NCBI GenBank assembly: GCA_024743195.1
Contig: JANSXE010000004.1
Span: 310,001-374,000 of the forward strand
Source of the DNA: Alphaproteobacteria bacterium
Lineage (GTDB): Bacteria > Pseudomonadota > Alphaproteobacteria > UBA8366 > Aestuariispiraceae
DNA length: 64,000 nt
Reading direction: 5' to 3'
Of this stretch, positions 9,115 to 17,439 are shown in pieces. Under the pieces are notes generated by a model. The model worked only from the letters and a program-made list of their open reading frames with translations, had not been told where the DNA came from and did not search any database. The position numbers were made by a program, and so were the translations under genes. Each line of letters opens with the position of its first letter. Position 1 is the first letter of the stretch.

Positions 9115-10487
9115 TGCGCCCCATCGCTTTGCTGCGCGCGCCGCTTCTGGCGGCGCTGTCCGTCGCTTTCGGCGCGCTCGCCGTCGTCGCGGGCCCGGCC
9201 GGCGCCGTCGAGGTCGAGCGGGTCGAGAGCGACCGCGGCGTCGTCGCCTGGCTGGTGCGCGACGAGACCGTGCCCGTCACCGCGATCGAGTTCACCTTCG
9301 AGGAGGCTGGCGCCGTTCTGGATCCGGCCGGCAAGCCCGGCGTCGCCAACATGCTGAGCGGCCTGTTGGACGAAGGGGCGGGCGACCTCGACAGCCAGGC
9401 CTTCCAGCAGCGGCTGAACGACCGGTCGATCTCCCTCTCCTTCTCGGCCGGGCGCACCGATTTCTCGGGCAGCCTGTACACGCTCAACCGCTATCGCGAC
9501 GAGGCGGTGGACCTGCTGCGCCTCGCGCTGCATGAGGCGCGCTTCGACGAAGAGCCGGTCGCCCGCATCCGCCGCCAGATCGAGGCCGGAATCCGGCGCG
9601 AGGCGACCGATCCGGGCGCGCTTGCCTCCGAGGCCCTGATGAAGACGCTGTTCGCCGACCATCCCTACGGCCGGCCGGTCGAGGGAACGCTTGAAAGCGT
9701 CGGCGCGATCACGGCGGCGGATCTGAAAGCCTTCCAGGCGGCGGGTCTGACGCGCGACCGGCTGCATATCGGCGTCGTCGGCGCCATCGCGCCGGAGGCG
9801 CTCAAGCCGATCCTCGACGCCGTCTTCGCCGACCTGCCGGAAAGCGGGCCGCGCCCCGACGTTCCCGCGGTTGAGATCGACGGCCCGGGCGGCGTCGTGG
9901 TGATCGACCAGCCGGTCCCGCAATCGACCGTCCTGTTCGCCCAGCGCGGCCTGCCGATCGATCATCCGGACTATTACGCCGCCATGGTGCTGAACCATAT
10001 GCTGGGCGGCGGCTCCTTCGAATCGACCCTGGTGCAGGAAATCCGGGTGAAACGCGGCCTCGCTTATTCGGTCTACAGCTTCCTGCATCCGATGGAGAAG
10101 GCGGCGCTGCTGCGCGGCGGGCTCGCCACGGAGAACGCGCGCGTGGGCGAATCGATAGACCTCGTGCGGCGGGTCTTCGCCGACTTCCAGCAGGACGGCG
10201 TCGCGCCGGAGAAGATCGCCGACGCCAAGACCTACATCACGGGCTCCTATCCCCTGCGATTCACCAATACGAGCGCGATCGCCGGCCAGCTCGTCGCCAT
10301 GCAGCGCTATGGGTTCGGCATCGACTATATCGACCGCCGCAATTCCTACGTCGAGGCCGTGACGGAGGAACAGGTGAACCGGCTCGCCGCCGAGCTGCTC
10401 ACCCCCGAGGCCCTGACCCTCGTCGTCGTCGGCCGACCCGACGGCGTCGCCGCCACCCTGCCGACCCCCGACGGCGTCGGCGGCTGA
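9114..10487 (+). CDS. M16 family protein, non-catalytic partner
   Basis: 457 residues with a signal peptide (cleavage near GPAGAVE). The fold matches M16 throughout, with the late LGGGSFESTLVQEIRVKRGLAYS and YPLRFTNTSAIAGQL segments. The zinc site is missing: where the partner has HVLEH this protein has NMLSGLLDEGA. It is therefore expected to be an inactive subunit completing the chamber, as in known M16 alpha/beta pairs. The ATG at 9114 overlaps the upstream TGA (TGATG), which fixes the start and indicates translational coupling. Confidence 0.92.
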   Translation: MRPIALLRAPLLAALSVAFGALAVVAGPAGAVEVERVESDRGVVAWLVRDETVPVTAIEFTFEEAGAVLDPAGKPGVANMLSGLLDEGAGDLDSQAFQQRLNDRSISLSFSAGRTDFSGSLYTLNRYRDEAVDLLRLALHEARFDEEPVARIRRQIEAGIRREATDPGALASEALMKTLFADHPYGRPVEGTLESVGAITAADLKAFQAAGLTRDRLHIGVVGAIAPEALKPILDAVFADLPESGPRPDVPAVEIDGPGGVVVIDQPVPQSTVLFAQRGLPIDHPDYYAAMVLNHMLGGGSFESTLVQEIRVKRGLAYSVYSFLHPMEKAALLRGGLATENARVGESIDLVRRVFADFQQDGVAPEKIADAKTYITGSYPLRFTNTSAIAGQLVAMQRYGFGIDYIDRRNSYVEAVTEEQVNRLAAELLTPEALTLVVVGRPDGVAATLPTPDGVGG

Positions 10488-10576
10488 TCGGCGCGGCGTC
10501 GGGCGGAGACGGTCGGCGCGCCCCGCTAGGGCGGCCCGCCCAGGGGCGCTCGGTCAGGCGGGCGGCGGTCTAGCGC

Positions 10577-11080
10577 TCAGACCTGGTCGCGGGCGGCGGC
10601 GACGCGGCCAAGGATGTTCAAGGCGCGGGTGTTGGCGCCGACGGCGCGCAGGTCGGGGCGGTTCATGCTCTCGCTCAGGCTGAGCTGCCAGTCGGCGATC
10701 TGGTCGCGCGGGGAATCCGGGTCGTCCATCTGGTAGCCGCCGCCGGGCCCGCGCATCAGGAGCGCGTAATCGGCGGCGCCGATCGCGCCGGCGCTGCGCA
10801 GATCGCCCGCCATCTCCTGCAACTCGATAGGGCTCATGCGGTGCGGGTCGTAGCGGGCGGCGGCGAGCACGAAACTCGCCTCCCGGCTGATCTCCACCAC
10901 ATCCTCCGGCGCGTCGAGCGGCGGCGGGTCGGGCAGGCGCTCCAGCGTCAGCGCGCCGCGCGCCGCGGGTATGGAGCGGGTCATCGGCCCGCTGCGTTGC
11001 AGGGCGGGGCCGTCGATCGGCGCCTCGGCCGCCGGTAGGGGCTTGCGCTGCAAGGGGGCCAGGATGTCGGTCAGTCGCAT
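10577..11080 (-). CDS. Hypothetical protein, 167 aa
   Basis: I do not recognise this protein. It has a Pro/Arg-rich, probably disordered N-terminal half (residues 1-70) and a helical C-terminal half that includes MSPIELQEMAGDLRSAGAI and ADYALLMRGPGG. No signal peptide or membrane segment is visible. The ATG at 11080 follows GGAGG at eight bases, so translation is credible; the open frame continues upstream but there is non-coding-looking AT-rich DNA. It is divergent from cysG and convergent with the M16 operon. Confidence 0.65.
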   Translation of the reverse strand: MRLTDILAPLQRKPLPAAEAPIDGPALQRSGPMTRSIPAARGALTLERLPDPPPLDAPEDVVEISREASFVLAAARYDPHRMSPIELQEMAGDLRSAGAIGAADYALLMRGPGGGYQMDDPDSPRDQIADWQLSLSESMNRPDLRAVGANTRALNILGRVAAARDQV

Positions 11081-11271
11081 GGGTCGGGCCTCCGAAACGG
11101 ACTCCGTCCTATGCAATCCATGTGCCGAAACCGTGCGCGTCGAGGCGTTTATTTTACATAGAGAGTGATGTGATTGCTTGTAATACACAAAAAACTAGGA
11201 GTATAAAGAAATCACAGCGACAAACGATAAAACTGCGCGCCAGGGCGCGCAGGATGAAGGAGGAGCGCGGC
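11081..11271. promoter_or_regulatory. AT-rich divergent control region ahead of cysG
   Basis: The 190 bp between the orphan gene and cysG contain the most AT-rich stretch of the region (about 11145-11235). It includes TTTACA at 11153, TAATAC at 11181 and TATAAA at 11202, but no pair has a good 16-18 bp spacing. I infer a promoter and probably a regulator site for the sulfite-reduction operon without being able to place either. Confidence 0.4.
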
Positions 11272-12687
11272 ATGGAGGGTCTTCCCGGGTTATGGCGGGC
11301 GCGCGGTCGCGACGCGCTTTTGATCGGCGGCGGGGAGACGGCGGCGCGCAAGCTCCGCTTCCTGTTGCGCGCCGGCGCGCGCGTGCGGGTCTTCCCGACC
11401 GGCGAGGCGTTGCATGACGAGGTCTCGGCGGCGATCGACACGGGCGCGGCCGTTCGGGTCGACCGCCCGGTCTGCGCCGCCGACGGGGCGGAGGCGCTGC
11501 TCGCCATCGTCGCGGTCGAGGACGAGATCGCCGCGCGCGCCGCGATTGCCGTGCTGAAGGCCGCGCGGGTGCCGGTCAACGCGGTCGACCGGCCGGAGGC
11601 CTGTGACTTTCTCTTCCCGGCGGTGGTCGACCGAGGCCCGGTCGTCATCGGGATCTCCACCGGGGGGGCCGCCCCGGTGCTGGCCCGGCGCGTGCGCGCC
11701 GCGGTGGAGAGCGTGCTGCCGGCGCGCCTCGGCCGGCTGGCGGAGGTCGCGGCCGGCTTGCGGGGCGCAGTCAAGGCGATGATCCCGGACGACCCTGGCT
11801 GCAGGCGCTTCTGGGAGGCCTTCTTCGACGGTCCCGCGGCGGACGTCCTCGCCGGCGAGGAGGGGCGCGCGCGCGAGGCGGCGCTGAAGCTGCTGAACGG
11901 CCCGGCGGCGCAGGCGCCGGCGCACGGCCGGGTGGTGATCGTCGGCGCCGGGCCGGGCGATCCGGACCTGCTGACCCTGAAGGCGCTGCAGGCGATGCAG
12001 CGCGCGGACGTGGTGCTGCATGACAGCCTGATCGGCCCGCAGATCCTGGACTATGTCCGCCGCGACGCGGAACGCATCGCCGTCGGCAAGCGCAAGGGCG
12101 CCCACAGCCTGACGCAGGACACGATCAACGCCCTGATGGCCCGGCACGCGGCGGCGGGGCGCGTCGTGGTGCGCCTGAAGGGCGGCGATCCCTTCGTTTT
12201 CGGCCGCGGCGGGGAGGAGAAGGCGTTCCTGGAGGCGCGCGGCGTCCCGGTCGAGATCGTCCCCGGCGTCACCGCCGCCGTCGGCGCCGGCGCGGTCGCG
12301 GGAATCCCGCTCACCCACCGGGAGGACGCGCAGTCCGTCACCTTCGCGACCGGCTGGTTCAAGGGCGGCGCGCCGGATCTCGATTGGTCGGCGCTCGCCC
12401 GGCCGGGTCAGACGCTCGCCGTCTATATGGGCGTCGGGACGGCCGGCGTGATCGCCGAGCGGCTGATCGCGCACGGCGCCCCCGCAGACCGCCCGGCGGC
12501 GGTGGTGGAGAAGGCGACGCTGCCGGACCAGCGGGTGCTGATCGGCCGGCTCGACGGTCTCGCGCGGCTGATCGCGGAGCGCCAGGTCGCCGGTCCGGCG
12601 TTGCTGATCGTGGGCGATGTGGTGCGCCGTGCGGACGCGGCGCGGCTCGCCGAAACCGCGCCGCAGGCCGTCGCGCGCAGCGCATAG
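11272..12687 (+). CDS. cysG: Siroheme synthase (multifunctional)
   Basis: 471 residues. The N-terminal precorrin-2 dehydrogenase/ferrochelatase domain begins MEGLPGLW and has the NAD-binding GGGETAARK (residues 18-26). The C-terminal uroporphyrinogen-III methyltransferase starts near residue 222 with VIVGAGPGDPDLLTLKAL and contains RLKGGDPFVFGRGGEE and VPGVTAA. It makes siroheme, the cofactor of the sulfite reductase encoded two genes downstream. The ATG at 11272 has AAGGAGG eight bases upstream; an ATG at 11254 lies before that site. It is first gene of the operon cysG-DUF2849-cysI-DUF934. Confidence 0.96.
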   Translation: MEGLPGLWRARGRDALLIGGGETAARKLRFLLRAGARVRVFPTGEALHDEVSAAIDTGAAVRVDRPVCAADGAEALLAIVAVEDEIAARAAIAVLKAARVPVNAVDRPEACDFLFPAVVDRGPVVIGISTGGAAPVLARRVRAAVESVLPARLGRLAEVAAGLRGAVKAMIPDDPGCRRFWEAFFDGPAADVLAGEEGRAREAALKLLNGPAAQAPAHGRVVIVGAGPGDPDLLTLKALQAMQRADVVLHDSLIGPQILDYVRRDAERIAVGKRKGAHSLTQDTINALMARHAAAGRVVVRLKGGDPFVFGRGGEEKAFLEARGVPVEIVPGVTAAVGAGAVAGIPLTHREDAQSVTFATGWFKGGAPDLDWSALARPGQTLAVYMGVGTAGVIAERLIAHGAPADRPAAVVEKATLPDQRVLIGRLDGLARLIAERQVAGPALLIVGDVVRRADAARLAETAPQAVARSA

Positions 12688-12704
12688 CAAGGAGATCGAT
12701 CGCC

Positions 12705-13001
12705 ATGGCTCTTCAGGTCCTGACCGCCAATCGGCTGCGCGACGGCGCGGTCGTCTACCTCTCCCCCGATGGAAGCTGGGTGGAGCGGGTCGCGGCCGCG
12801 CGCGCGGAAAGCGCGCCCGAGGCCGTCGCCCGCCTGGAAGCGGCCGGACGCGCCGCCGTCGTCGCGCGCGAGGTGGTCGAGCCCTACCCGATCGCGGTCG
12901 AGCAAGGGGAGGACGGGCGTCTCATCCCCGTGCGTTACCGCGAGCGCATCCGCGCTGAGGGGCCCAGCATTCGCCTGCAGTGCGACGAAGAGGCCGCGTG
13001 A
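12705..13001 (+). CDS. DUF2849 protein of the sulfite reductase operon
   Basis: A 98-residue cytosolic protein starting MALQVLTANRLRDG, with the VVYLSPDGSW segment of DUF2849. Its function is unknown. Families of this type sit almost always between cysG and cysI in alphaproteobacteria, and that is the case here: AAGGAG ten bases before the ATG, 17 bp after cysG, and only one base between its TGA and the cysI ATG. A role in assembly or electron supply of sulfite reductase is inference from context. Confidence 0.85.
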   Translation: MALQVLTANRLRDGAVVYLSPDGSWVERVAAARAESAPEAVARLEAAGRAAVVAREVVEPYPIAVEQGEDGRLIPVRYRERIRAEGPSIRLQCDEEAA

Positions 13002-13002
13002 G

Positions 13003-14673
13003 ATGTATCGCTACGACGCGTTCGACGCCGCCTTCGTGCGCCAGCGCACCGAGCAGTTCCGCGATCAGGTCGCCCGGCGGCTATCCGGCGAGTTGACCGA
13101 GGAGGAGTTCAAGCCGCTGCGGCTGATGAACGGCCTCTATCTGCAGCTCCACGCCTACATGCTGCGGGTCGCGATCCCCTATGGCACCCTGGACAGCCGC
13201 CAACTGCGCAAACTCGCCCATATCGCGCGCACCTATGACAAGGGCTACGGCCATTTCACCACGCGCCAGAACATCCAGTTCAACTGGCCCGCGCTCGTCG
13301 ACGTCCCCTCGATCCTGGAGGAGCTGGCCGAGGTCGAGATGCACGCCATCCAGACCAGCGGCAATTGCATCCGCAACGTCACCGCCGACCACTACGCCGG
13401 CGCCGTCGCCGGCGAGGTCGAGGATCCGCGCATCTGGGCGGAGATCATCCGGCAATGGTCGTCCCTGCATCCGGAATTCAGCTTCCTGCCGCGCAAGTTC
13501 AAGATCGCGGTGACCGGGACCACGCACGACCGCGCGGCGGTCAAGCTGCACGACATCGGGCTTGTGCTGACGCGCGACGCGGCCGGCGCCGTCGGCTTCC
13601 AGGTGCTGGTCGGCGGCGGCCAGGGGCGCACCCCGATGGTCGCCAAGACGCTGCGGGACTTCCTGCCGAAAGAGCGGCTCCTGAGCTATCTGGAGGCGAT
13701 CCTGCGCACCTACAATCTGCTCGGCCGACGCGACAACAAGTACAAGGCGCGGATCAAGATCCTGGTGCATGAGGTCGGGATCGAAGAGGTCCGCCGCCTG
13801 GTCGAAGCGGAGTGGGAGGCGATCGGCCGGGAGACCAGTCTCGACCTGCCCGAGGCGGAGCGCGCCCGCATCGCCGCCCATTTCGCCCCGCCCGATCTGA
13901 CGCCGCGGCCCGCGGAGCCGCCGGCGCTCGTCGAAGCGCTGGCGACCCACCGCCCCTTCCGGCATTGGCTGCGCAGCAACGTCAAGCCGCATCGCACGCC
14001 GGGCTATGCGGTGGTCGACGTCTCGCTGAAGCCGATCGGCGGGGCGCCCGGCGACATGACGGACGCGCAGATGGAGGCGCTGGCCGATCTCGCGGACCGT
14101 CATTCGCTCGGCGAAATCCGGGTCAGCCACGCGCAGAACCTCGTGCTGCCGCATGTCGCGCGCGAGGACCTGCCGGCGCTTCACCGCGGGCTGGCGGCGG
14201 CGGGCCTCGCGACCGGGAACAATCGGCTCGTCAGCGACATCATCGCCTGTCCCGGCCTCGACTATTGCGCGCTCGCCAACGCGCGCTCCATTCCGATCGC
14301 GCAACGCATTTCGGAGCGCTTCGCCGACCTCGACCGGCAGGCCGACATCGGCCCGTTGGAGATCAAGATCTCCGGCTGCATCAACGCCTGCGGGCATCAT
14401 CATGTGGGCCATATCGGCCTCCTGGGCGTCGACCGGAAGGGCGAGGAGGCCTACCAGATCACGCTCGGCGGACGGGCGGATGAGAACGCCGCGATCGGCC
14501 GCATCGTCGGCCCGGCCTTCGACGCAGACGGCGCCGTCGCCGCGGTCGAAACCATCGTCGAGACCTATCTGGAGGAGCGCCTCGGACCGGACGAGAGCTT
14601 CCTCGCCGCAGTCGAGCGCCTGGGCCTCGCCCCCTTCAAGGCGCGCCTCTATCCCGACAAGCGGGCGGCGTGA
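13003..14673 (+). CDS. cysI: Nitrite/sulfite reductase hemoprotein
   Basis: 556 residues with two ferredoxin-like half domains followed by siroheme/4Fe-4S domains. The cluster ligands are Cys416 and Cys422 (CPGLDYC) and Cys459 and Cys463 (CINAC), the canonical C-x5-C and C-x3-C pair; siroheme-binding basic residues are in HFTTRQNIQFNW. It reduces sulfite to sulfide for cysteine synthesis. With cysG in the same operon and no nitrite transporter nearby, assimilatory sulfite reduction is the better guess. No flavoprotein partner (cysJ) is present, so electrons probably come from ferredoxin. It begins one base after the upstream stop. Confidence 0.92.
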   Translation: MYRYDAFDAAFVRQRTEQFRDQVARRLSGELTEEEFKPLRLMNGLYLQLHAYMLRVAIPYGTLDSRQLRKLAHIARTYDKGYGHFTTRQNIQFNWPALVDVPSILEELAEVEMHAIQTSGNCIRNVTADHYAGAVAGEVEDPRIWAEIIRQWSSLHPEFSFLPRKFKIAVTGTTHDRAAVKLHDIGLVLTRDAAGAVGFQVLVGGGQGRTPMVAKTLRDFLPKERLLSYLEAILRTYNLLGRRDNKYKARIKILVHEVGIEEVRRLVEAEWEAIGRETSLDLPEAERARIAAHFAPPDLTPRPAEPPALVEALATHRPFRHWLRSNVKPHRTPGYAVVDVSLKPIGGAPGDMTDAQMEALADLADRHSLGEIRVSHAQNLVLPHVAREDLPALHRGLAAAGLATGNNRLVSDIIACPGLDYCALANARSIPIAQRISERFADLDRQADIGPLEIKISGCINACGHHHVGHIGLLGVDRKGEEAYQITLGGRADENAAIGRIVGPAFDADGAVAAVETIVETYLEERLGPDESFLAAVERLGLAPFKARLYPDKRAA

Positions 14674-14700
14674 GGCCGGCCGACGCGCAAGGAGACCCCG

Positions 14701-15213
14701 ATGCCGCTCATCAAGCACGGACGGTTCGCCGCCGATCTCTGGACCGTCTATGCGGACGACGCGCCGCTGCAGCCGGACATTCCCGCCGTGGTCTCGCTCG
14801 CACGGTTCCTGGCGCAGCGCGCGGCCTTGACCGCCTCCGCCCTTGATCTCGGCGTGCGGCTGGAGCCGGGCGAGCATCCGCAGGCGCTCGCCGAGGCGCT
14901 TGACCGGCTGGCGCTGGTGCAACTCCATTTCCCGAGCTTCACCGACGGGCGCGCCTATTCCTACGCCCGGCTGTTGCGGCAGCGCTACCGCTATCGCGGC
15001 GAGGTGCGGGCGGTCGGCCATGTGCTGCGCGACCAGTATCTCTTCATGGCGCGCGCAGGCTTCGACGCCTTCGAGACCCCGCCCGGGGAGACCGCCCAAA
15101 AATGGCGGCAGGCGGTCCGTGCGGTCGGCCCCGCCTATCAGCCGGCTGCGGACGACCGCCGACCGGTCTGGGCCGAGCGGCGCACGCACCCCGAGAGAGC
15201 GCCCAGCCAGTGA
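14701..15213 (+). CDS. DUF934 protein of the sulfite reductase operon
   Basis: 170 residues. The family signature is seen in VQLHFPSFTDGRAYSYARLLR followed by GEVRAVGHVLRDQ and a conserved FMARAGFDAFE. DUF934 proteins accompany cysI and cysH in many proteobacteria and are thought to help sulfite reduction; the biochemical role was not established to my knowledge. It follows cysI after 27 bp, with AAGGAG before the ATG. The usual cysH neighbour is absent here. The last 30 residues are Pro/Arg-rich and probably disordered. Confidence 0.88.
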   Translation: MPLIKHGRFAADLWTVYADDAPLQPDIPAVVSLARFLAQRAALTASALDLGVRLEPGEHPQALAEALDRLALVQLHFPSFTDGRAYSYARLLRQRYRYRGEVRAVGHVLRDQYLFMARAGFDAFETPPGETAQKWRQAVRAVGPAYQPAADDRRPVWAERRTHPERAPSQ

Positions 15214-15352
15214 CCCCGCGGCGGGCGCGCAGGCGTCCGCTTCGAGCGTCGCCGACTGAGCTTTCGGAGCCGAAAGATGGCGCCGCCGCAGCGCCGGTTC
15301 CGGCCGCGGACGACGGTTGCGGCGGGCGCGTCGCCCGTGCGATCGCAAAGCC

Positions 15353-15380
15353 TTGCGGCGTGTCGCATTTTCGATATCCC
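15353..15380 (+). promoter_or_regulatory. Weak promoter candidate for the GcvT-like gene
   Basis: TTGCGG (15353) and TATCCC (15375) are 16 bp apart, about 60 bp before the ATG at 15443. The 229-bp interval 15214-15442 also has a small hairpin CTTTCG-GAGC-CGAAAG near 15261. I found no glycine or SAM riboswitch consensus there. Confidence 0.3.
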
Positions 15381-15442
15381 GCGCGCCTGGGAATCCGTAC
15401 GCATCTACCGCACAAGCTGGGCGCTGTCGAAGGGGAAAGGTC

Positions 15443-16639
15443 ATGTCTCGTCGCGAGGAAGTCCGTTTCGCCGTAAAGGCCCTGTCGCTGAACGGGCCGA
15501 ACAGGGCCGAGTTGATGCGAACCATGATGCCGCATCCCCTGGTCTACCAGGAATTGCCATTCGATCCGGAGTTCGGCCTCTACAACAGCCGCCTCGTCGC
15601 GCTCAGATTTCCGAGCGTTCCGGCGGAGGAAATGTACTGGGCCGTCCGGCGCGAAGCGGTTCTTCGGCACACGGGCGAATACGCGCTTGAGATCCGCGGG
15701 CCGGACGCCGAGCGGCTGCTCAATCTGGTCTTCACCCGCGACGTCTCGAAAATCCGCGTCGGGCGGTGCTCCTATCAGTTCGCCTGCTATGAAGAGGGCG
15801 GGATGATCACCGACGGCGTGGTCGTGCGGCTGGCCGAGGACCGCTTCTGGTACGCCCAGGCCGAGGGCGATCTCTATTCCTGGCTCAAGGCCCACGGCCG
15901 CGGCATGGATGTCGAGGTGATCGATCCGGGCCTCTGGATCAGTCAGGTGCAGGGCCCGAATTCCCTGAAGATCCTGGAGGCGGCGGTCGACGACGCCTAT
16001 CCGGACCCCTTCCGCTATTTCGATTCCGCGACGGTGCGCATTGCGGGGCAGGAACTGCTCGTCACCCGCACCGGCTTCACGAACGAACTCGGCTGGGAGT
16101 TCTACATGACCCCCGACATAGACGCCGAGGCGGTCGGCGACCGGATCCAGGAAGTCGGCGCGCCCTTCGGCCTGCGGCCGATCTCGATCTTCGGCGCGCG
16201 CCGCATCGAGTCCGGCCTGTTGAACGCCGGCTCGGACTTCGACGAGACGACGACGCCTTTCGAGGTCGGCCTGGGCGCGATGGTCGATTTCGAGAAGGGC
16301 GACTTCATCGGCCGCGAGGCCCTGTTGAAGGCCGATCGCAACTGCCTGCTCTGGGGCCTGAAGGTGGAGGGCGGCGTCCCCTGGAACGGCCGGGCGATCA
16401 AGATGAACGGCGAGGAGGTCGGCCAGGTCTGCTCCAGCGCCTGGTCGCCCTACCTCGAGTGCGGGGTGGCCTTCGTCCGCATGGATTCGGCCGAGCACGG
16501 CCCTGGAACCCAAGTCGACGTGGACTGCAAGGATGGAGAGGTCCATCCCGGCGCGCTCTGCGCGCTTCCGATGTACGATCAGGAGCGCCGGATCCCGCGC
16601 GGCAAGCTGGTCGACATCCCGGAGCGGCCCGAGGGGTAG
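15443..16639 (+). CDS. GcvT/DmdA-like aminomethyltransferase family protein
   Basis: 398 residues, a stand-alone folate-binding GcvT-type protein with both the N-terminal GCV_T domain (REAVLRHTGEYALEIRGPDA, LVFTRDVSKIRVGRCSYQF) and the C-terminal beta-barrel (GLKVEGGVPWNGRAIKMNGE). The pterin-binding region is recognisable at VTRTGFTNELGWEFYM. No gcvH or gcvP is nearby, so a glycine cleavage role is unlikely. Tetrahydrofolate-dependent demethylation of a small methylated compound (as by DMSP demethylase DmdA or similar) is inferred; the substrate is unknown. The ATG at 15443 has AGGGGAAAGG just upstream. Confidence 0.8.
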   Translation: MSRREEVRFAVKALSLNGPNRAELMRTMMPHPLVYQELPFDPEFGLYNSRLVALRFPSVPAEEMYWAVRREAVLRHTGEYALEIRGPDAERLLNLVFTRDVSKIRVGRCSYQFACYEEGGMITDGVVVRLAEDRFWYAQAEGDLYSWLKAHGRGMDVEVIDPGLWISQVQGPNSLKILEAAVDDAYPDPFRYFDSATVRIAGQELLVTRTGFTNELGWEFYMTPDIDAEAVGDRIQEVGAPFGLRPISIFGARRIESGLLNAGSDFDETTTPFEVGLGAMVDFEKGDFIGREALLKADRNCLLWGLKVEGGVPWNGRAIKMNGEEVGQVCSSAWSPYLECGVAFVRMDSAEHGPGTQVDVDCKDGEVHPGALCALPMYDQERRIPRGKLVDIPERPEG

Positions 16640-16669
16640 ACCCTCCCGAGTCAGCCGAATGAGCCCTCG

Positions 16670-17314
16670 TCAGCAGGCGGTCAGCACCGGCGTGCGGCCG
16701 ATCGTTCCGGGGTCGTCCAGCGCGCGCACGATGTAGTCGGCGACGTCGGCGCGGGTGATCGGGCCGTTGCGCCACTCCTTGCGCTCCATCCGAACGCGGT
16801 AGCGCCCGGTTCTGGGGCCGGGCAGCAGCACGCCCGGCCGCACCAGCGTCCAGTCCAGGCCGCTCGCTCGGATCATGTCCTCCTGGCGGTCCTTGTCGCG
16901 ATAGGCGCGGCCGAGCAGGAGTTCGAAGGGCGGACGCTGCAGCGGGTGAATGGCGCGTCGGCTGTCCCCCGCCCCGAAGCCCGTGAGACAGACGAGCCGC
17001 CGCACCGCCGCACGCTGCATCGCCGGGATGAGCTGCGCCGTCGCCTCGGAGAACAGCGTGATCGGTCCGGTAAGCAGCCGACGGTCGGTCGGGACGCCCA
17101 GCGTCAGCGCGACCGCATCGACATCGGCCAAGGCGGCCTCCAGCGCGTCGGCGTCCCGCGCATCGCCCTCGATTCGCTCCAGCCGGTCGCTTCGCGCGGC
17201 GATCCGCTCGGCCGATCGGGCGAAGGCTTTGACCCGGAAACCGGCCTCAAGCGCGGCCTCGACGGCGGCGAGGCCGACGCCACGGCTGGCGCCGATCACG
17301 AGCAGCGTTCGCAT
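16670..17314 (-). CDS. NAD(P)-binding NmrA/SDR-like protein
   Basis: 214 residues with an N-terminal Rossmann motif (LVIGASRGVGLAAVEAAL) and the atypical short-chain dehydrogenase pattern of the NAD(P)H-binding family: GDARDADALEAAL, RLVCLTGFGAGDS, and YRDKDRQEDMIRASGLDWTLVRPG. Family members include quinone reductases, epimerase-like enzymes and redox-sensing regulators; the substrate is not visible. The ATG at 17314 follows GAGGGA at a fitting distance; an upstream in-frame extension is rejected. It is convergent with the GcvT-like gene and divergent from the multicopper oxidase. Confidence 0.82.
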   Translation of the reverse strand: MRTLLVIGASRGVGLAAVEAALEAGFRVKAFARSAERIAARSDRLERIEGDARDADALEAALADVDAVALTLGVPTDRRLLTGPITLFSEATAQLIPAMQRAAVRRLVCLTGFGAGDSRRAIHPLQRPPFELLLGRAYRDKDRQEDMIRASGLDWTLVRPGVLLPGPRTGRYRVRMERKEWRNGPITRADVADYIVRALDDPGTIGRTPVLTAC

Positions 17315-17392
17315 GGGCGGGATTCCCTCTGTTTGACCTTGCCAACACAATACGCGCGACGGCGCGGCGTCGGATTGCCGCGCCCTGCACTC

Positions 17393-17420
17393 TTTCACCG
17401 CGCCGGGGGCGGCCTATACT
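17393..17420 (+). promoter_or_regulatory. Promoter candidate for the multicopper oxidase
   Basis: A good -10 box TATACT (17415-17420) lies 20 bp before the ATG at 17440. The -35 region is weak: TTTCAC at 17393 with 16 bp spacing. The resulting leader would be short. Confidence 0.35.
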
Positions 17421-17439
17421 GACCGCTCAACGACATCAG

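Noticed and set aside
15214-15442. Glycine or SAM riboswitch ahead of the GcvT-like gene
   Set aside because: No match to the conserved blocks of these riboswitches; only a small hairpin is present.
13081-15525. An 814-codon open frame on the minus strand
   Set aside because: It mirrors cysI and the DUF934 gene in high-GC DNA; no start with ribosome binding site and no recognisable domain.
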